A DNA stretch of 32,672 bases from an uncultured Oxalobacteraceae bacterium (lineage in GTDB: Bacteria > Pseudomonadota > Gammaproteobacteria > Burkholderiales > Burkholderiaceae). The notes under the pieces were generated by a model, which was given only the letters and a program-made list of their open reading frames with translations, was not told the origin of the DNA and made no database searches. Both the position numbers and the translations under genes were made by a program. Every line of letters begins with the position of its first letter. Position 1 is the first letter of the stretch. The stretch spans positions 1 to 32,672 of the forward strand of contig CAMLFK010000026.1 of assembly GCA_946479255.1 (NCBI GenBank), read 5' to 3'. Positions 1-8,446 of the stretch are shown here, one piece after another.

Positions 1-128
1 ACCCGTGGTTCCTCAAGCCTTATGAGCCGAGCGTCACCGCCAAGCCGGTGGCAAGCGCCGACGGCGTGCCGCAAAAGCAGTCCAAGCAAAAGGTCGCAGC
101 CTTGCTGGGTGGTTTGCCAAAGAACTGA
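1..128 (+). CDS. C-terminal tail of an upstream gene, possibly a DEAD-box RNA helicase (partial)
   Basis: An open frame runs from the window edge to a TGA at 126-128 and gives about 41 residues. The tail contains PWFLKPYEP, a low-complexity Ser/Ala/Lys/Gln stretch and the ending KVAALLGGLPKN. From memory, this basic tail ending in ALLGG resembles the C-termini of betaproteobacterial RhlE-type DEAD-box helicases. No catalytic motif is inside the window, so the identification is weak. The frame is real coding sequence in my view because it stays open, has matching codon use and is followed by a strong terminator. The 5' end lies outside the window. Confidence 0.45.
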   Translation, partial: PWFLKPYEPSVTAKPVASADGVPQKQSKQKVAALLGGLPKN

Positions 129-186
129 AGTGCCGGACCGTCTGAGCGGGCGGCGGTATATTTCCAGGCGGAATGTATAATTGAAG

Positions 187-212
187 ACGGCGCGATTTAT
201 CGCGCCGTTTTT
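187..212 (+). terminator. Rho-independent terminator
   Basis: A perfect 9-bp stem (187-195 pairing with 200-208, arm ACGGCGCGA) with a TTTA loop is followed directly by a T run at 208-212. It lies 58 bases after the stop of the partial upstream gene and before the membrane-protein gene at 255, so it most likely ends the upstream transcript. Confidence 0.85.
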
Positions 213-254
213 GCATGCGCCGTTCTCTCAACCGATTTCCCTGCCGACTTCCAC

Positions 255-1871
255 ATGACCAAGTTCGTTCGCGTAATCGAGGCCGCCTGGGCCGCGCTCG
301 CCCGGCCCGAGGTGCGCGCACGCATGCTGTGGATGGTGCCGCTGTTCTTCGGCCTGCTGTCGCTGCGCCTGGGGCAGGACGCCAACTGGGACCTGCTCAA
401 CTACCACCGCTACAATCCCTACGCTCTCTTGAACGGCAAGATCGGCTACGACCTCGCGCCCGGGCAGTGGCAAGGCTACTTCAATCCCGCCATCGACCTG
501 CTGTACCACGGCTTGAACAGCGTGCTGCCGGCGCCGGCCACCGGTTTTGCCATGGGCGTGCTGCATGGCCTGAACTTCATCCTCGTGCTGGCCATTGCCC
601 GCCTGGTTCTCCCGCAAGGGGCGGTACGGCTGCCCTTGATGCTGGCGCTGGCCGGTTCCCTGGCCCCGGGCTTCCTGGCCGAGCTGGGCAACACCATGGG
701 CGACAACCTGACCGCGCTGTTCATGCTGTCCGCGCTCTGGCTGCTGCTGTCGCGCTGGGAATCGCCGCCGGTGGCGCGGCTGCTGGCCGCCGGCCTGGTG
801 GCGGGCGTGGGCACCGGACTCAAACTGACCAACGCTATCTACGCACTGCCCATGTGCCTGGCGCTGCTGACGCTCACCCAGCCTTTCTGGCTGAGGGTGC
901 GCGCCGCCTTCCTGTTCGGCTGCGCCGTGCTGGCCGGGATGGCCGCCAGCGCCGGCTTCTGGTGGTGGAAGATGTGGCAGGTGTTCGGCAACCCGATGTT
1001 CCCGCAGTTTAATCACATCTTTCAGGGGGCCCTGGCCGAGCCGATCCGCATCGGCGACACCGGCTGGATTCCCAAGGGCTGGAGCGAAAAGCTGCTGTGG
1101 CCCTTCATCTTCACCCTCGATCCGCGCCGCGTGATCGAAATTAAGCTGACCCCGCTGATCTGGCCGATCGTCTATGCACTTTTTTTAGCGCTGCTGGTGC
1201 GCCAGCTGCGCATGGCCTTGGCGGCGCGCGGCACGGTGACGCCGATGCGCGGCGAGCCGCGCTTCATACTGCTGTTCTTTGCTTTGGCCTATTTGTTGTG
1301 GATGAATATGTTCGGCATCTACCGCTACCTGGTGCCGCTCGAACTGCTGGCGCCCCTGGTGCTTTGGCTGCTGCTTCACCAGCTGATGCCGGCGGCCCCG
1401 GCGCGCCGCGTGGGCGCGGCTCTGGTGGGGCTGGCGCTGGTCGCGATCTTCCCGTTCGCCAAATGGGATCGCGTCAAGTGGACGCGCGAACCGTTCCGTG
1501 CGGTGGTGCCGCACATCGCGCAGCCGCGTCAGTCGATGGTCTTCACGGTGCATGGCGATCCGCCAATGAGCTGGATGGTGCCGTTCTTCCCAGCCGAGCT
1601 GGCGTTCGTCTCGCTGGGACGGGGCTTTCCTGAGTCCGACGCTTACGTCGAGCGCATGCGCGAGATGGTGCGCCAGCGCAGCGGGCCGCTGTACGTGATG
1701 GTGCAGGATGCCGGCGCAAGCCAGCCCAAGGTGCTGCAAGCGGCGCAGGCCGTGCTGGCCAATTACGGCATGCAGGCGGTGGCGGCAAGCTGCCGTTCGT
1801 ACGATGCCTTTATCGGCAGGGACCGGCGGCCGTACCAGATGTGCATTGTGGCCCGGTCATCAGTACCTTAA
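255..1871 (+). CDS. Polytopic membrane protein, possible GT-C-type glycosyltransferase
   Basis: A 538-residue protein with roughly ten hydrophobic segments spread along its length, among them FILVLAIARLVL, LTALFMLSALWLLL, FILLFFALAYLLW and LVLWLLLHQLM. A soluble stretch of about 100 residues forms the C-terminus. An early loop holds GQDANWDLLNYHRYNPY; an acidic/aromatic first loop like this is typical of GT-C polyprenyl-phosphate sugar transferases. The architecture (membrane helices, then a short soluble tail) also fits GT87-like proteins. I see no decisive catalytic motif, so the enzyme class is an inference. The start at 255 has no strong ribosome-binding site. The gene follows a terminator and is separated by 116 bases from the next gene, so it looks monocistronic. 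No partner polysaccharide genes are adjacent; the nearest are 6.5 kb downstream. Confidence 0.7.
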   Translation: MTKFVRVIEAAWAALARPEVRARMLWMVPLFFGLLSLRLGQDANWDLLNYHRYNPYALLNGKIGYDLAPGQWQGYFNPAIDLLYHGLNSVLPAPATGFAMGVLHGLNFILVLAIARLVLPQGAVRLPLMLALAGSLAPGFLAELGNTMGDNLTALFMLSALWLLLSRWESPPVARLLAAGLVAGVGTGLKLTNAIYALPMCLALLTLTQPFWLRVRAAFLFGCAVLAGMAASAGFWWWKMWQVFGNPMFPQFNHIFQGALAEPIRIGDTGWIPKGWSEKLLWPFIFTLDPRRVIEIKLTPLIWPIVYALFLALLVRQLRMALAARGTVTPMRGEPRFILLFFALAYLLWMNMFGIYRYLVPLELLAPLVLWLLLHQLMPAAPARRVGAALVGLALVAIFPFAKWDRVKWTREPFRAVVPHIAQPRQSMVFTVHGDPPMSWMVPFFPAELAFVSLGRGFPESDAYVERMREMVRQRSGPLYVMVQDAGASQPKVLQAAQAVLANYGMQAVAASCRSYDAFIGRDRRPYQMCIVARSSVP

Positions 1872-1987
1872 ACCCAAAGCGCGCGCACTTGTCCGCGCAT
1901 TGCCGCGTTCGTCGCATGCGTTCCCGCCGGCCGGCCGCTTCGGGCACAGTACCGTCCTGACATCCCGTCATCTTCCAGGAGACAAGC

Positions 1988-2557
1988 ATGAAACCACGCT
2001 TCATCGTGACGGCCGCGCTGGCCGCCTTCGCCCTGCTGGCCCTGGCCGAAACGCCGCCCAAGCTGCCCGCACCCTGGGTCATGGCCGGCGATACGCCTCA
2101 GAACTACACCGCCGGCATCGACACGGCCGACGTCGACGGTGTGCGCAATGCGAAGTTCCTGCGCTATGTGCAGGGCGACGCCAGAGGCTGGGCCTCGCTA
2201 ACGCAGGTCATCTCGGCTCAGAACTATGCCGGCAAGCGGGTGCGCTTCAGCGCGCGCGTCAAGACCCGTGACGTGAGCGGCTGGGCCGGTTTGTGGATGG
2301 CCGTCGATTCGCCCGACAAAAACAACGTCGCGTTTTATAACAGCGCCGACAAACCGATCAAGGGCAGTTCCGGCTGGCAGGAGCGCAGTGTGGTGCTGGA
2401 CGTCCCGGCCGCTGCCCACGCGATGAGGTTCGGCGTGATCAACAGCGGCACCGGCCAGGTGTGGCTGGACGCGCTGAAGTTTGACGTGGTGGGCAAGGAC
2501 GTGCCGGTCGACGTCATGCCCGGCGCCCAGCCACTGCCAACCCAGCCGGCCCTGTGA
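1988..2557 (+). CDS. Secreted jelly-roll-like (carbohydrate-binding-like) protein
   Basis: A 189-residue protein with a signal peptide (MKPRFIVTAALAAFALLALA, cleavage near residue 20) and a single beta-rich domain. AGGAGA lies about 8 bases before the ATG and supports this start. The segment at about residues 75-165 reads as alternating strands: VRFSARVKTRDVSGWAGLWM, then WQERSVVLDVP, then VWLDALKFDVV. That is the pattern of CBM-like galactose-binding folds. The same pattern recurs in the N-terminal domain of the esterase-family protein encoded at 4352-6127, so the two are probably related. The stop overlaps the start of the histidine kinase gene by four bases (GTGA), so the two are co-translated. 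A periplasmic ligand-binding or accessory role for the kinase is possible but is only inferred from position. Confidence 0.7.
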   Translation: MKPRFIVTAALAAFALLALAETPPKLPAPWVMAGDTPQNYTAGIDTADVDGVRNAKFLRYVQGDARGWASLTQVISAQNYAGKRVRFSARVKTRDVSGWAGLWMAVDSPDKNNVAFYNSADKPIKGSSGWQERSVVLDVPAAAHAMRFGVINSGTGQVWLDALKFDVVGKDVPVDVMPGAQPLPTQPAL

Positions 2558-3594
2558 CCTTGGCCGCGCACGCACCGCACGCGGCCTTGTGGCGCGTGTT
2601 CGGCTGCAGCCGGCGCGAGGCGGGTGCCGGCGCCGCCCTGCTGGCCGCTTTCGCCGCGCTGGCCTGGCACTGGCAGGCCTACGCCTGGCTCGGCCTGTTC
2701 GGCATCGTGCTGTTGCCGGTGCTGTTGTCGGCCGCCGTCCTGATGGGCGGGACATCGCTGCTGCGTGAGAAGCTCGGCTGGCGTGGCGCCTGGGTCTTGC
2801 TGCTGGTGTCGCTGGCGCTGGGCGCCATCCTTGCGCGTTGGCTGTACTTGCGCTGGGCCGGCGCTTTCGGCCTGCCCGCCCTCGGCGACTTGCAGGCGCT
2901 CAGCGCGGCACTCGGCTTCGGCCTGCTCGTGCTTGCCTTGCCGCTCTCGCAGGCGCAGCGCCAGGACCGGGTGCTGCACCTGGCCGGCCTGCGCCAGGCC
3001 GCGTTGGCGGCCGAACTGAAGGCTTTGCAGGCCCAGGTCGAACCGCACTTCCTGTACAACACGCTGGCCAATGCGCGTTACCTCGCGCGCCACGATCCCG
3101 ACAAGGCGGTCGACATGCTCGACCACCTGATCTGCTACCTGCAAACGGCCTTGCCCGACATGCGCGCCGAGACCTCGAGTGCCGGGCGCGAATGCGCATT
3201 GGCCGAGCACTACCTGGCGCTGATGGCGATCCGCTTTGGCACGCGCCTGAGCTACGAAATCGATTGCCCGGAGGCGCTGGCCGATGCCGCGCTGCCCCCT
3301 TTGATGCTGCTCTCGCTGGTCGAGAACGCGGTGCGGCACGGCCTGGAACCTCAGCCTGGCGCGGTGCACATCCATGTGCGCGTTCAAGCCGCGGAGGGCA
3401 TACTGCGCGTGAGCGTCAGCGACGACGGCGCCGGCCTGACAGCGGGCCTGGTGCTCGGCCGCGGCGTCGGCCTGCGCAACCTGCGTGAGCGGCTCGCCAC
3501 GATGTTCGGCGGCGCTGCCCGATTCAGCCTCGAACGCAACGCCGCCAACCTCACCGAGGCGGCGCTGCACCTGCCCCTGACCATGAAAGCCTGA
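2554..3594 (+). CDS. Sensor histidine kinase, LytS/YehU (HPK8-like) family
   Basis: A 346-residue membrane kinase starting with GTG inside the stop codon of the preceding gene (GTGA overlap). The first 135 residues contain about four membrane segments. The His_kinase domain follows with QAQVEPHFLYNTLANARYLA, placing the phospho-acceptor histidine at about residue 165. A HATPase_c domain follows, with the N box LVENAVRHGLEP and G boxes SDDGAGL and GRGVGLRNLRERL. This EPHFLYN signature is diagnostic of the family that partners with LytTR regulators, and such a regulator is encoded four bases downstream. There is no recognisable extracytoplasmic sensing domain, so the signal may be sensed in the membrane or through the co-translated secreted protein upstream. 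Confidence 0.93.
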   Translation: MTLAAHAPHAALWRVFGCSRREAGAGAALLAAFAALAWHWQAYAWLGLFGIVLLPVLLSAAVLMGGTSLLREKLGWRGAWVLLLVSLALGAILARWLYLRWAGAFGLPALGDLQALSAALGFGLLVLALPLSQAQRQDRVLHLAGLRQAALAAELKALQAQVEPHFLYNTLANARYLARHDPDKAVDMLDHLICYLQTALPDMRAETSSAGRECALAEHYLALMAIRFGTRLSYEIDCPEALADAALPPLMLLSLVENAVRHGLEPQPGAVHIHVRVQAAEGILRVSVSDDGAGLTAGLVLGRGVGLRNLRERLATMFGGAARFSLERNAANLTEAALHLPLTMKA

Positions 3595-3598
3595 ACCG

Positions 3599-4342
3599 AT
3601 GGAACCGAACGAACGCTGCCCGCGCATCCTGATCGCCGACGACGAACCGCTGCTGCGCGCCCAACTGCGCGAGTCGCTGTGCCAGTTGTGGCCCGAAGCG
3701 CAGGTGATAGGCGAGGCGGCCGATGGCATCGAGGCGCTCAAGCTGGGCCAGGAGCTGGCGCCCGACGTGGCCTTTCTCGACATCCGCATGCCCGGGCTGG
3801 ACGGCATCGAACTGGCGCGCATCTTCGGCCGGCGTACCCACGTGGTGTTCGTGACTGCCTATGACGAGCATGCGGTCGCGGCGTTCGATGAGGGTGCGCT
3901 CGACTACGTGCTGAAACCGGCCACCACAGAACGGCTGGCGCGCACTGTGGCGCGGGTGCGGGAAAAGCTGCACACGGTGCCGCCCGACCTTGCCCGCGTC
4001 ACGCGCAAGGCACCACCCGCGCCGGCGTGGCTACAGGCCTCGGTGGGCCAGGCGATCCATTTCATCGACCTGGCCGACGTGATCTATTTTTGTTCCGACG
4101 CCAAATACACCCGGGTTGTCACCGACAAGATCGAAGCCCATATCCGCACCTCGCTCAAGGAACTCTGCGATGCGCTCGACGAGCAGGCCTTCTGGCAGGT
4201 GCATCGCAGCTACATGGTCGCGGTCAAACGCATCGTCTCGGCACAGTACGACGAGGATGGGGCTTTGTGGATTACCTTGCGCGGACACCCAATGCGCTTG
4301 CCGGTGAGCCAACGTTACCAGTATCGCTTCAAGGGCATGTGA
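3599..4342 (+). CDS. LytTR-family response regulator
   Basis: A 247-residue protein with an N-terminal receiver domain and a C-terminal LytTR DNA-binding domain. The receiver has the acidic pair in LIADDEP (D14, D15), the phospho-acceptor D61 in FLDIRMPGLDG, the conserved T in VTAYDEHA and K in VLKPA. The LytTR domain (about residues 140-247) shows DVIYFCSDAKYTRVVT, then RTSLKELCDAL and FWQVHRSYMVAVKRI, all family hallmarks. It starts four bases after the kinase stop, so it is the cognate regulator. The likely targets are its own cluster, but I could not identify a paired LytTR repeat upstream of position 1988. Confidence 0.95.
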   Translation: MEPNERCPRILIADDEPLLRAQLRESLCQLWPEAQVIGEAADGIEALKLGQELAPDVAFLDIRMPGLDGIELARIFGRRTHVVFVTAYDEHAVAAFDEGALDYVLKPATTERLARTVARVREKLHTVPPDLARVTRKAPPAPAWLQASVGQAIHFIDLADVIYFCSDAKYTRVVTDKIEAHIRTSLKELCDALDEQAFWQVHRSYMVAVKRIVSAQYDEDGALWITLRGHPMRLPVSQRYQYRFKGM

Positions 4343-4351
4343 GAAAGACAG

Positions 4352-6127
4352 ATGATGACACGACTGCTTGTGATATTGATGGGCATGTTTGCCTCCACCG
4401 CGCTGGCGGCAGATCCTCCGATGCTGGCCAACCTGTCGTTTCAGCAAACCGATCCCGCCAGCGGCAAGCCGGCCGGATGGATCGTGGACGGTAATGGCTA
4501 CGAGGTGCGCACCGAGTGCCCGCAAGCCTGCGCGGTGCACCTGCAAAGGCGCGAAGCGATCGCGCATAACGTGGGACTGGTCCAGATGGTGAAGGCCGGC
4601 AGTGCCGCCGGACACCGGCTCATCCTGTCCGGGCGCATTCGCACCAGGGAGGCCGACGGTGCCGCTGGCCTGTTTGTCCGCGTAATGGACGAGTCCTCAA
4701 CCCTCGGGCAATATTCCGACGGTCAGACCGCTCCCGCCGGCAGCGCCGACTGGAAGCGTTTTGAACTGGCAGTACCCGTACCCGCCAACGCGGTCAATCT
4801 GGTCATGGGGTTCGCCATGTATGGCAGCGGCGCAGCGTGGTTCGACAGCCTCGACATAAAAGTCGACGAATCGGTGACGGTGGCCGCGCTTGCGCCACCC
4901 GCGCCGCCGCTATCTCCGCCACGGCCGGTCCCCTCGCAAAAGCTGCAGGACGACGCCGCGCTGCGCCTTGCCGGCGCGGATATGCCGGACATCGCACCGG
5001 CATGGCGCGCCGACGTCCAGGCCCGGCGCCATCCAATCCGTTCACTGTTCAGCGACGACTTCAGCGACCTGCAATTTCTCAAACCGCTGCTGGCCGGCAA
5101 GCGCATCGTTCAGCTGGGCGAAAGCAGCCACGGCGCGGCGGAAATGAACTGGATGAAGGTCCGGCTGATAAAGTTCTTGCATCAAGAGATGGGCTTCGAC
5201 GTCATTGCGGTCGAGAGTTCGATGTCCGATTGCGACCAGGCCGAGCGCATGGTCGGCACCGCCCCTGCATACGAGGTGCACAAGCGCTGCATGATGTGGC
5301 AGTGGCATACCCCCGAAGTGGGAACGCTGTTCAGCTACCTGGAAGCGGCGCGCAAGACCGCCTCCCCGCTGACGCTGGCCGGCTTCGATACCCAACTGAG
5401 CTGGCCGACCGGCTTGGCCACCGGCGCCGCCCTGCGCCCCTTGCTGCCGGCCGCGCTGGGAGACCAGCTCGCGGGCTACGACGCACAACTGGGCAATGAC
5501 AAGCGCCTGACGGCCGAAGCGGCCCAGCCTCTGCTGGCGTACTACACCCAGGCCATGGCGGCGCTGGCGGGACGCACAGGGGCCGAGATCGAATTCCAGC
5601 GCCAGGCGTTGCGCTCGCGCATGCTGTATGTCCGGCAGCTCGCGTCAAGCGACGTCACCGCCGGGAGCGCGCTGCGCGAGGCCGGCATGGCCGATAACCT
5701 CAACTTCGCGCTCGACCGGCGCTACCCCACGCGCAAGGTCATCGTTTGGGCGCACAATGGGCACATCGGTTACGCACACCCCTACGTGCCGGGCGTGACA
5801 AGCATGGGCGGGCAGCTGGCGGCGCAGCGCAAGGCCGAGATGTACACCATCGGCCTGTACATGGGGCGCGGCGTTCACGCGGACAATTTCGGCAGACCGC
5901 AAGTGGTGCCGGTACCGCAAGCCGGCAGCCTCGATGGCGTGCTCGCCAACGGCGGCTTGCGTTACTCGCTGGTCGACTTCAGCGGCGCCAAAGCCTCGCC
6001 CGCGACCTCGTGGATGTTCGAACCGATCGCAGCGCGGGAATTCGGCGTTTCGCCAGTGCGCATGATCCCGGCAGCGGTCTACGACGCCGTCCTGTACATC
6101 GATACCATCACGCCCGCCCTGCACTGA
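4352..6127 (+). CDS. Secreted erythromycin-esterase-family hydrolase with N-terminal jelly-roll-like domain
   Basis: A 591-residue protein with a signal peptide (cleavage near ALAAD, residue 20). Its N-terminal beta-rich domain (about 21-175) resembles the protein at 1988-2557, a Pro/Ala linker follows, and an erythromycin-esterase-like domain occupies about 225-590. Catalytic-type motifs are GESSHG with E257, VIAVESSMSD, GFDTQLSW, and VIVWAHNGHIGYA with H468 and H471. These are the conserved Glu and His positions of the EreA/EreB fold. The gene begins 9 bases after the response regulator and belongs to the same cluster. Most members of this large family are not resistance enzymes, and the signal peptide plus added domain suggest a secreted hydrolase of unknown substrate. 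I would not call it a macrolide resistance gene. The start could be the ATG at 4352 or the one at 4355. Confidence 0.85.
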   Translation: MMTRLLVILMGMFASTALAADPPMLANLSFQQTDPASGKPAGWIVDGNGYEVRTECPQACAVHLQRREAIAHNVGLVQMVKAGSAAGHRLILSGRIRTREADGAAGLFVRVMDESSTLGQYSDGQTAPAGSADWKRFELAVPVPANAVNLVMGFAMYGSGAAWFDSLDIKVDESVTVAALAPPAPPLSPPRPVPSQKLQDDAALRLAGADMPDIAPAWRADVQARRHPIRSLFSDDFSDLQFLKPLLAGKRIVQLGESSHGAAEMNWMKVRLIKFLHQEMGFDVIAVESSMSDCDQAERMVGTAPAYEVHKRCMMWQWHTPEVGTLFSYLEAARKTASPLTLAGFDTQLSWPTGLATGAALRPLLPAALGDQLAGYDAQLGNDKRLTAEAAQPLLAYYTQAMAALAGRTGAEIEFQRQALRSRMLYVRQLASSDVTAGSALREAGMADNLNFALDRRYPTRKVIVWAHNGHIGYAHPYVPGVTSMGGQLAAQRKAEMYTIGLYMGRGVHADNFGRPQVVPVPQAGSLDGVLANGGLRYSLVDFSGAKASPATSWMFEPIAAREFGVSPVRMIPAAVYDAVLYIDTITPALH

Positions 6128-6170
6128 GGTTCCGCCTATCGGCGTCAAGTGGAACATATGTATCAATTAA

Positions 6171-6199
6171 TTTACTAATAGATATTGCAATGGGATAAG
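6171..6199 (+). promoter_or_regulatory. Candidate sigma-70 promoter
   Basis: In an unusually AT-rich 100-base gap, TTTACT at 6171-6176 and GATAAG at 6194-6199 are separated by exactly 17 bases. Each hexamer matches the consensus at four of six positions. It would drive the serine hydrolase gene at 6229 with a leader of about 22 bases. Confidence 0.4.
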
Positions 6200-6228
6200 A
6201 TGGTTTTTGGTTAACTACCCGGATTGCC

Positions 6229-8253
6229 ATGAACCGTCTCGCCGCCGCGCTCTCCGCAGCTTGCCTGCTGATGTACTCCGCCGCCGCCGCGGCCGACCCC
6301 AGGATCGACGCGCTGTTCTCGGAGTGGAACAAGCCGACGTCCCCCGGGGCGGTGCTGGCAGTGATTCAGGACGGCAAGGTGGTGCAGCGCGGCGCCTATG
6401 GCATGGCCGACATCGAGCGCGCCGCCCCCAATCAGGCTTCCACGGTGTTCCACGTGGCCTCGGTGTCGAAACAGTTCACCGCCTTCGCGATCTACCTGCT
6501 GGCCCAGGACGGCAAGCTGAGCCTGGACGACGACGTGCGCAAGTACATTCCAGACATGCCCGACTTCGGCGCGGCCATCAAGATTCGCCACCTGATCCAC
6601 CACAGCAGCGGCCTGCGCGACCAGTGGAACTTGCTGGCGCTGGCCGGCTGGCGCCTGGAGGACGTGATCACCGAAGACGACATCATGCGACTGGTGCGCT
6701 CGCAGAAGCAATTGAATTTCGCTCCAGGCAAGGCTCACCTGTACTGCAACACCGGCTATACCTTGCTCGGCCTGATCGTCAAGCGCGTCTCCGGAAAATC
6801 TTTGCCCGAGTTCAGCAAGGAGCGCATATTCGATCCGCTCGGCATGAAAAACACCCACTTCCACGACGACTACCAGGTGCTGGTGAACGGCCGCGCTTCT
6901 TCGTATGCCAAGGCACAGTCCGGCAACTACGAATACATTGCGCTGTCGTATTCAAACGTCGGCGCCACCAGCCTGTTCACCACCGTGGACGACCTGGCGC
7001 TGTGGGACCAGAACTTTTACGACGGCAAGGTGGGCGGCAAGGAAGTGCTCGCGCAAATGCAGACCAAGGGCCGCCTGATCAACGGACACGAACTCGCCTA
7101 CGGCGGCGGGCTGGCGATGGGCCGCTACCGTGGCGCCGACGTGGTCGGGCACGGCGGCGCCGACGCCGGCTTCCGTTCCAATATCGTCCGCTTTCCCAAG
7201 CAGCGCCTGTCGGTCGTGATCTTGTCGAACGCGGGCGACCTTGATCCGGGAAAATTGTCGCACCAGGTGGCCGACATCATGCTGGGCCAGACGCTCGATC
7301 CGCTGCCGGTGGCCAGCGCCGGGCCGAAAGCACAGCCGGTCGAAATCAAGCTCGACCCAGCCAAACTGGACGCCTTCGTGGGCGACTTCGCGCTCTCTCC
7401 AAGTTTCGTGATCACCTTCACCAAGGAAAACGGGCAACTGATGGCGCAGGCGACCGGGCAGGACAAGGTCCCCGTGTTCGCTTCCGGCGAGCGCACATTT
7501 TTTTACAAGGTGGTCGATGCCCAGTTCAGTTTCGATGCGCCCGGCGCCGGCGCCGACGCTGTCGTGGCGGGCGGCACACTGCATCAGAATGGCCGCGGCC
7601 AGGCTGCCAGGCGGATCACGCGGACCGTGCTGAGCGCGGCCGAGCTGAGCGCGCGCGAGGGCATCTTCTACAGCGATGAGCTCAACGTGCTGTACACGCT
7701 CAAACAGAAGGATGGCAAGCTGATGTTGAATCATCCTCGCGGCGAACTGGCGCTCGATCTGGTGTCGCCGACCTCCTTCCATGGCGGCTTCCCGATCGGC
7801 AAACTCGACTTCAACTGCGATGCCGCGCGCGGCTGCACCAGTTTCAGCCTGGACAGCGGGCGCGTGCGCAACATCCTGTTTTCCAAGGTGACGATTACGC
7901 CTGTGGCGCCGCCGCCGACGCCGCTGTCGCCTTTCGCCAGCACGGCGGCCTACCTGCGCGGCAGCATGAATCAGTGGAACGTGAGCACGCCGCTGAAAGC
8001 CGGCGCCCGCAAGGTGTTCTCCGCCAGAGTCATGCTCGAGCGCGGCAGCCACGAGTTCAAGATCGGCTCGGAGGACTTCACGGCAATCGATTTCGGCGGC
8101 ATGCCCGACGAGGCCGCGATGGCCATGAACCAGCCGCGCAAGCTGGAATCGGTGGGCGCCCCCCTCAAGCTGAACGTGCCGGCGCGCGCCGAATATCTGT
8201 TCACGCTCGACGTCAGCGATCCGGCCGCGCCGGTGCTCACGGTGCGGCAATAG
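6229..8253 (+). CDS. Secreted serine beta-lactamase-like hydrolase (class C / PBP4*-type) with C-terminal glycan-binding-like domain
   Basis: A 674-residue protein with a signal peptide (cleavage near AAAAAD, residue 22). The beta-lactamase-type domain spans about 25-345 and has all three active-site motifs: SVSK with nucleophile S78 and K81, the Tyr motif in YCNTGYTLLG, and HGG in VGHGGADAGFRS. About 200 residues of beta-rich sequence follow. The C-terminus (about 565-674) carries AYLRGSMNQWN and later RGSHEFKIGSEDF, which resembles the CBM48/E-set domain found at the start of pullulanases and branching enzymes. The family includes esterases, D-amino peptidases and cell-wall enzymes, so the substrate is unknown. 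The start has no strong ribosome-binding site, but signal peptide position supports it. The gene stands alone between an AT-rich promoter region and a palindromic element. Confidence 0.87.
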   Translation: MNRLAAALSAACLLMYSAAAAADPRIDALFSEWNKPTSPGAVLAVIQDGKVVQRGAYGMADIERAAPNQASTVFHVASVSKQFTAFAIYLLAQDGKLSLDDDVRKYIPDMPDFGAAIKIRHLIHHSSGLRDQWNLLALAGWRLEDVITEDDIMRLVRSQKQLNFAPGKAHLYCNTGYTLLGLIVKRVSGKSLPEFSKERIFDPLGMKNTHFHDDYQVLVNGRASSYAKAQSGNYEYIALSYSNVGATSLFTTVDDLALWDQNFYDGKVGGKEVLAQMQTKGRLINGHELAYGGGLAMGRYRGADVVGHGGADAGFRSNIVRFPKQRLSVVILSNAGDLDPGKLSHQVADIMLGQTLDPLPVASAGPKAQPVEIKLDPAKLDAFVGDFALSPSFVITFTKENGQLMAQATGQDKVPVFASGERTFFYKVVDAQFSFDAPGAGADAVVAGGTLHQNGRGQAARRITRTVLSAAELSAREGIFYSDELNVLYTLKQKDGKLMLNHPRGELALDLVSPTSFHGGFPIGKLDFNCDAARGCTSFSLDSGRVRNILFSKVTITPVAPPPTPLSPFASTAAYLRGSMNQWNVSTPLKAGARKVFSARVMLERGSHEFKIGSEDFTAIDFGGMPDEAAMAMNQPRKLESVGAPLKLNVPARAEYLFTLDVSDPAAPVLTVRQ

Positions 8254-8271
8254 GCTTCTCTTCGGCCCTGG

Positions 8272-8446
8272 CTAGTGTCCTGAGTTAAAAGTTCGTTGCG
8301 CGCGCGCATGCGCGCGCTATTCCGAGAATCCCCGCGATGCTGCGTCAAAAATGCTCGCAAGGCGGCGCCTTGCTCCGCTTTTGTTCCTTGCCTCCCGGCG
8401 ATTTCGGAACATTTATAAGCAACGAACTTCCAACTCAGGACACTAG
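8272..8446. mobile_element. 175-bp palindromic MITE-like element
   Basis: The ends form a long inverted repeat: 8272-8299 against 8419-8446. The outer 15 bases (CTAGTGTCCTGAGTT) match perfectly, four bases do not, and nine more (GTTCGTTGC) match perfectly. The interior is also an imperfect palindrome, with CGCAAGGC and GCCTTG arms around GGCGCC and an ATTCCGAGAATC-type arm facing GATTTCGGAA. No transposase is encoded; the short frame starting inside it at 8337 is not convincing. The layout fits a non-autonomous element mobilised in trans. CTAG at both outer ends could be the target duplication. It lies between two convergent genes, where its hairpins could stop transcription from both sides. 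Confidence 0.75.

Noticed and set aside
4352..6127. Macrolide resistance gene
   Set aside because: The catalytic family matches, but secretion, the extra domain and the signalling context point to a different substrate; most family members are not resistance enzymes.
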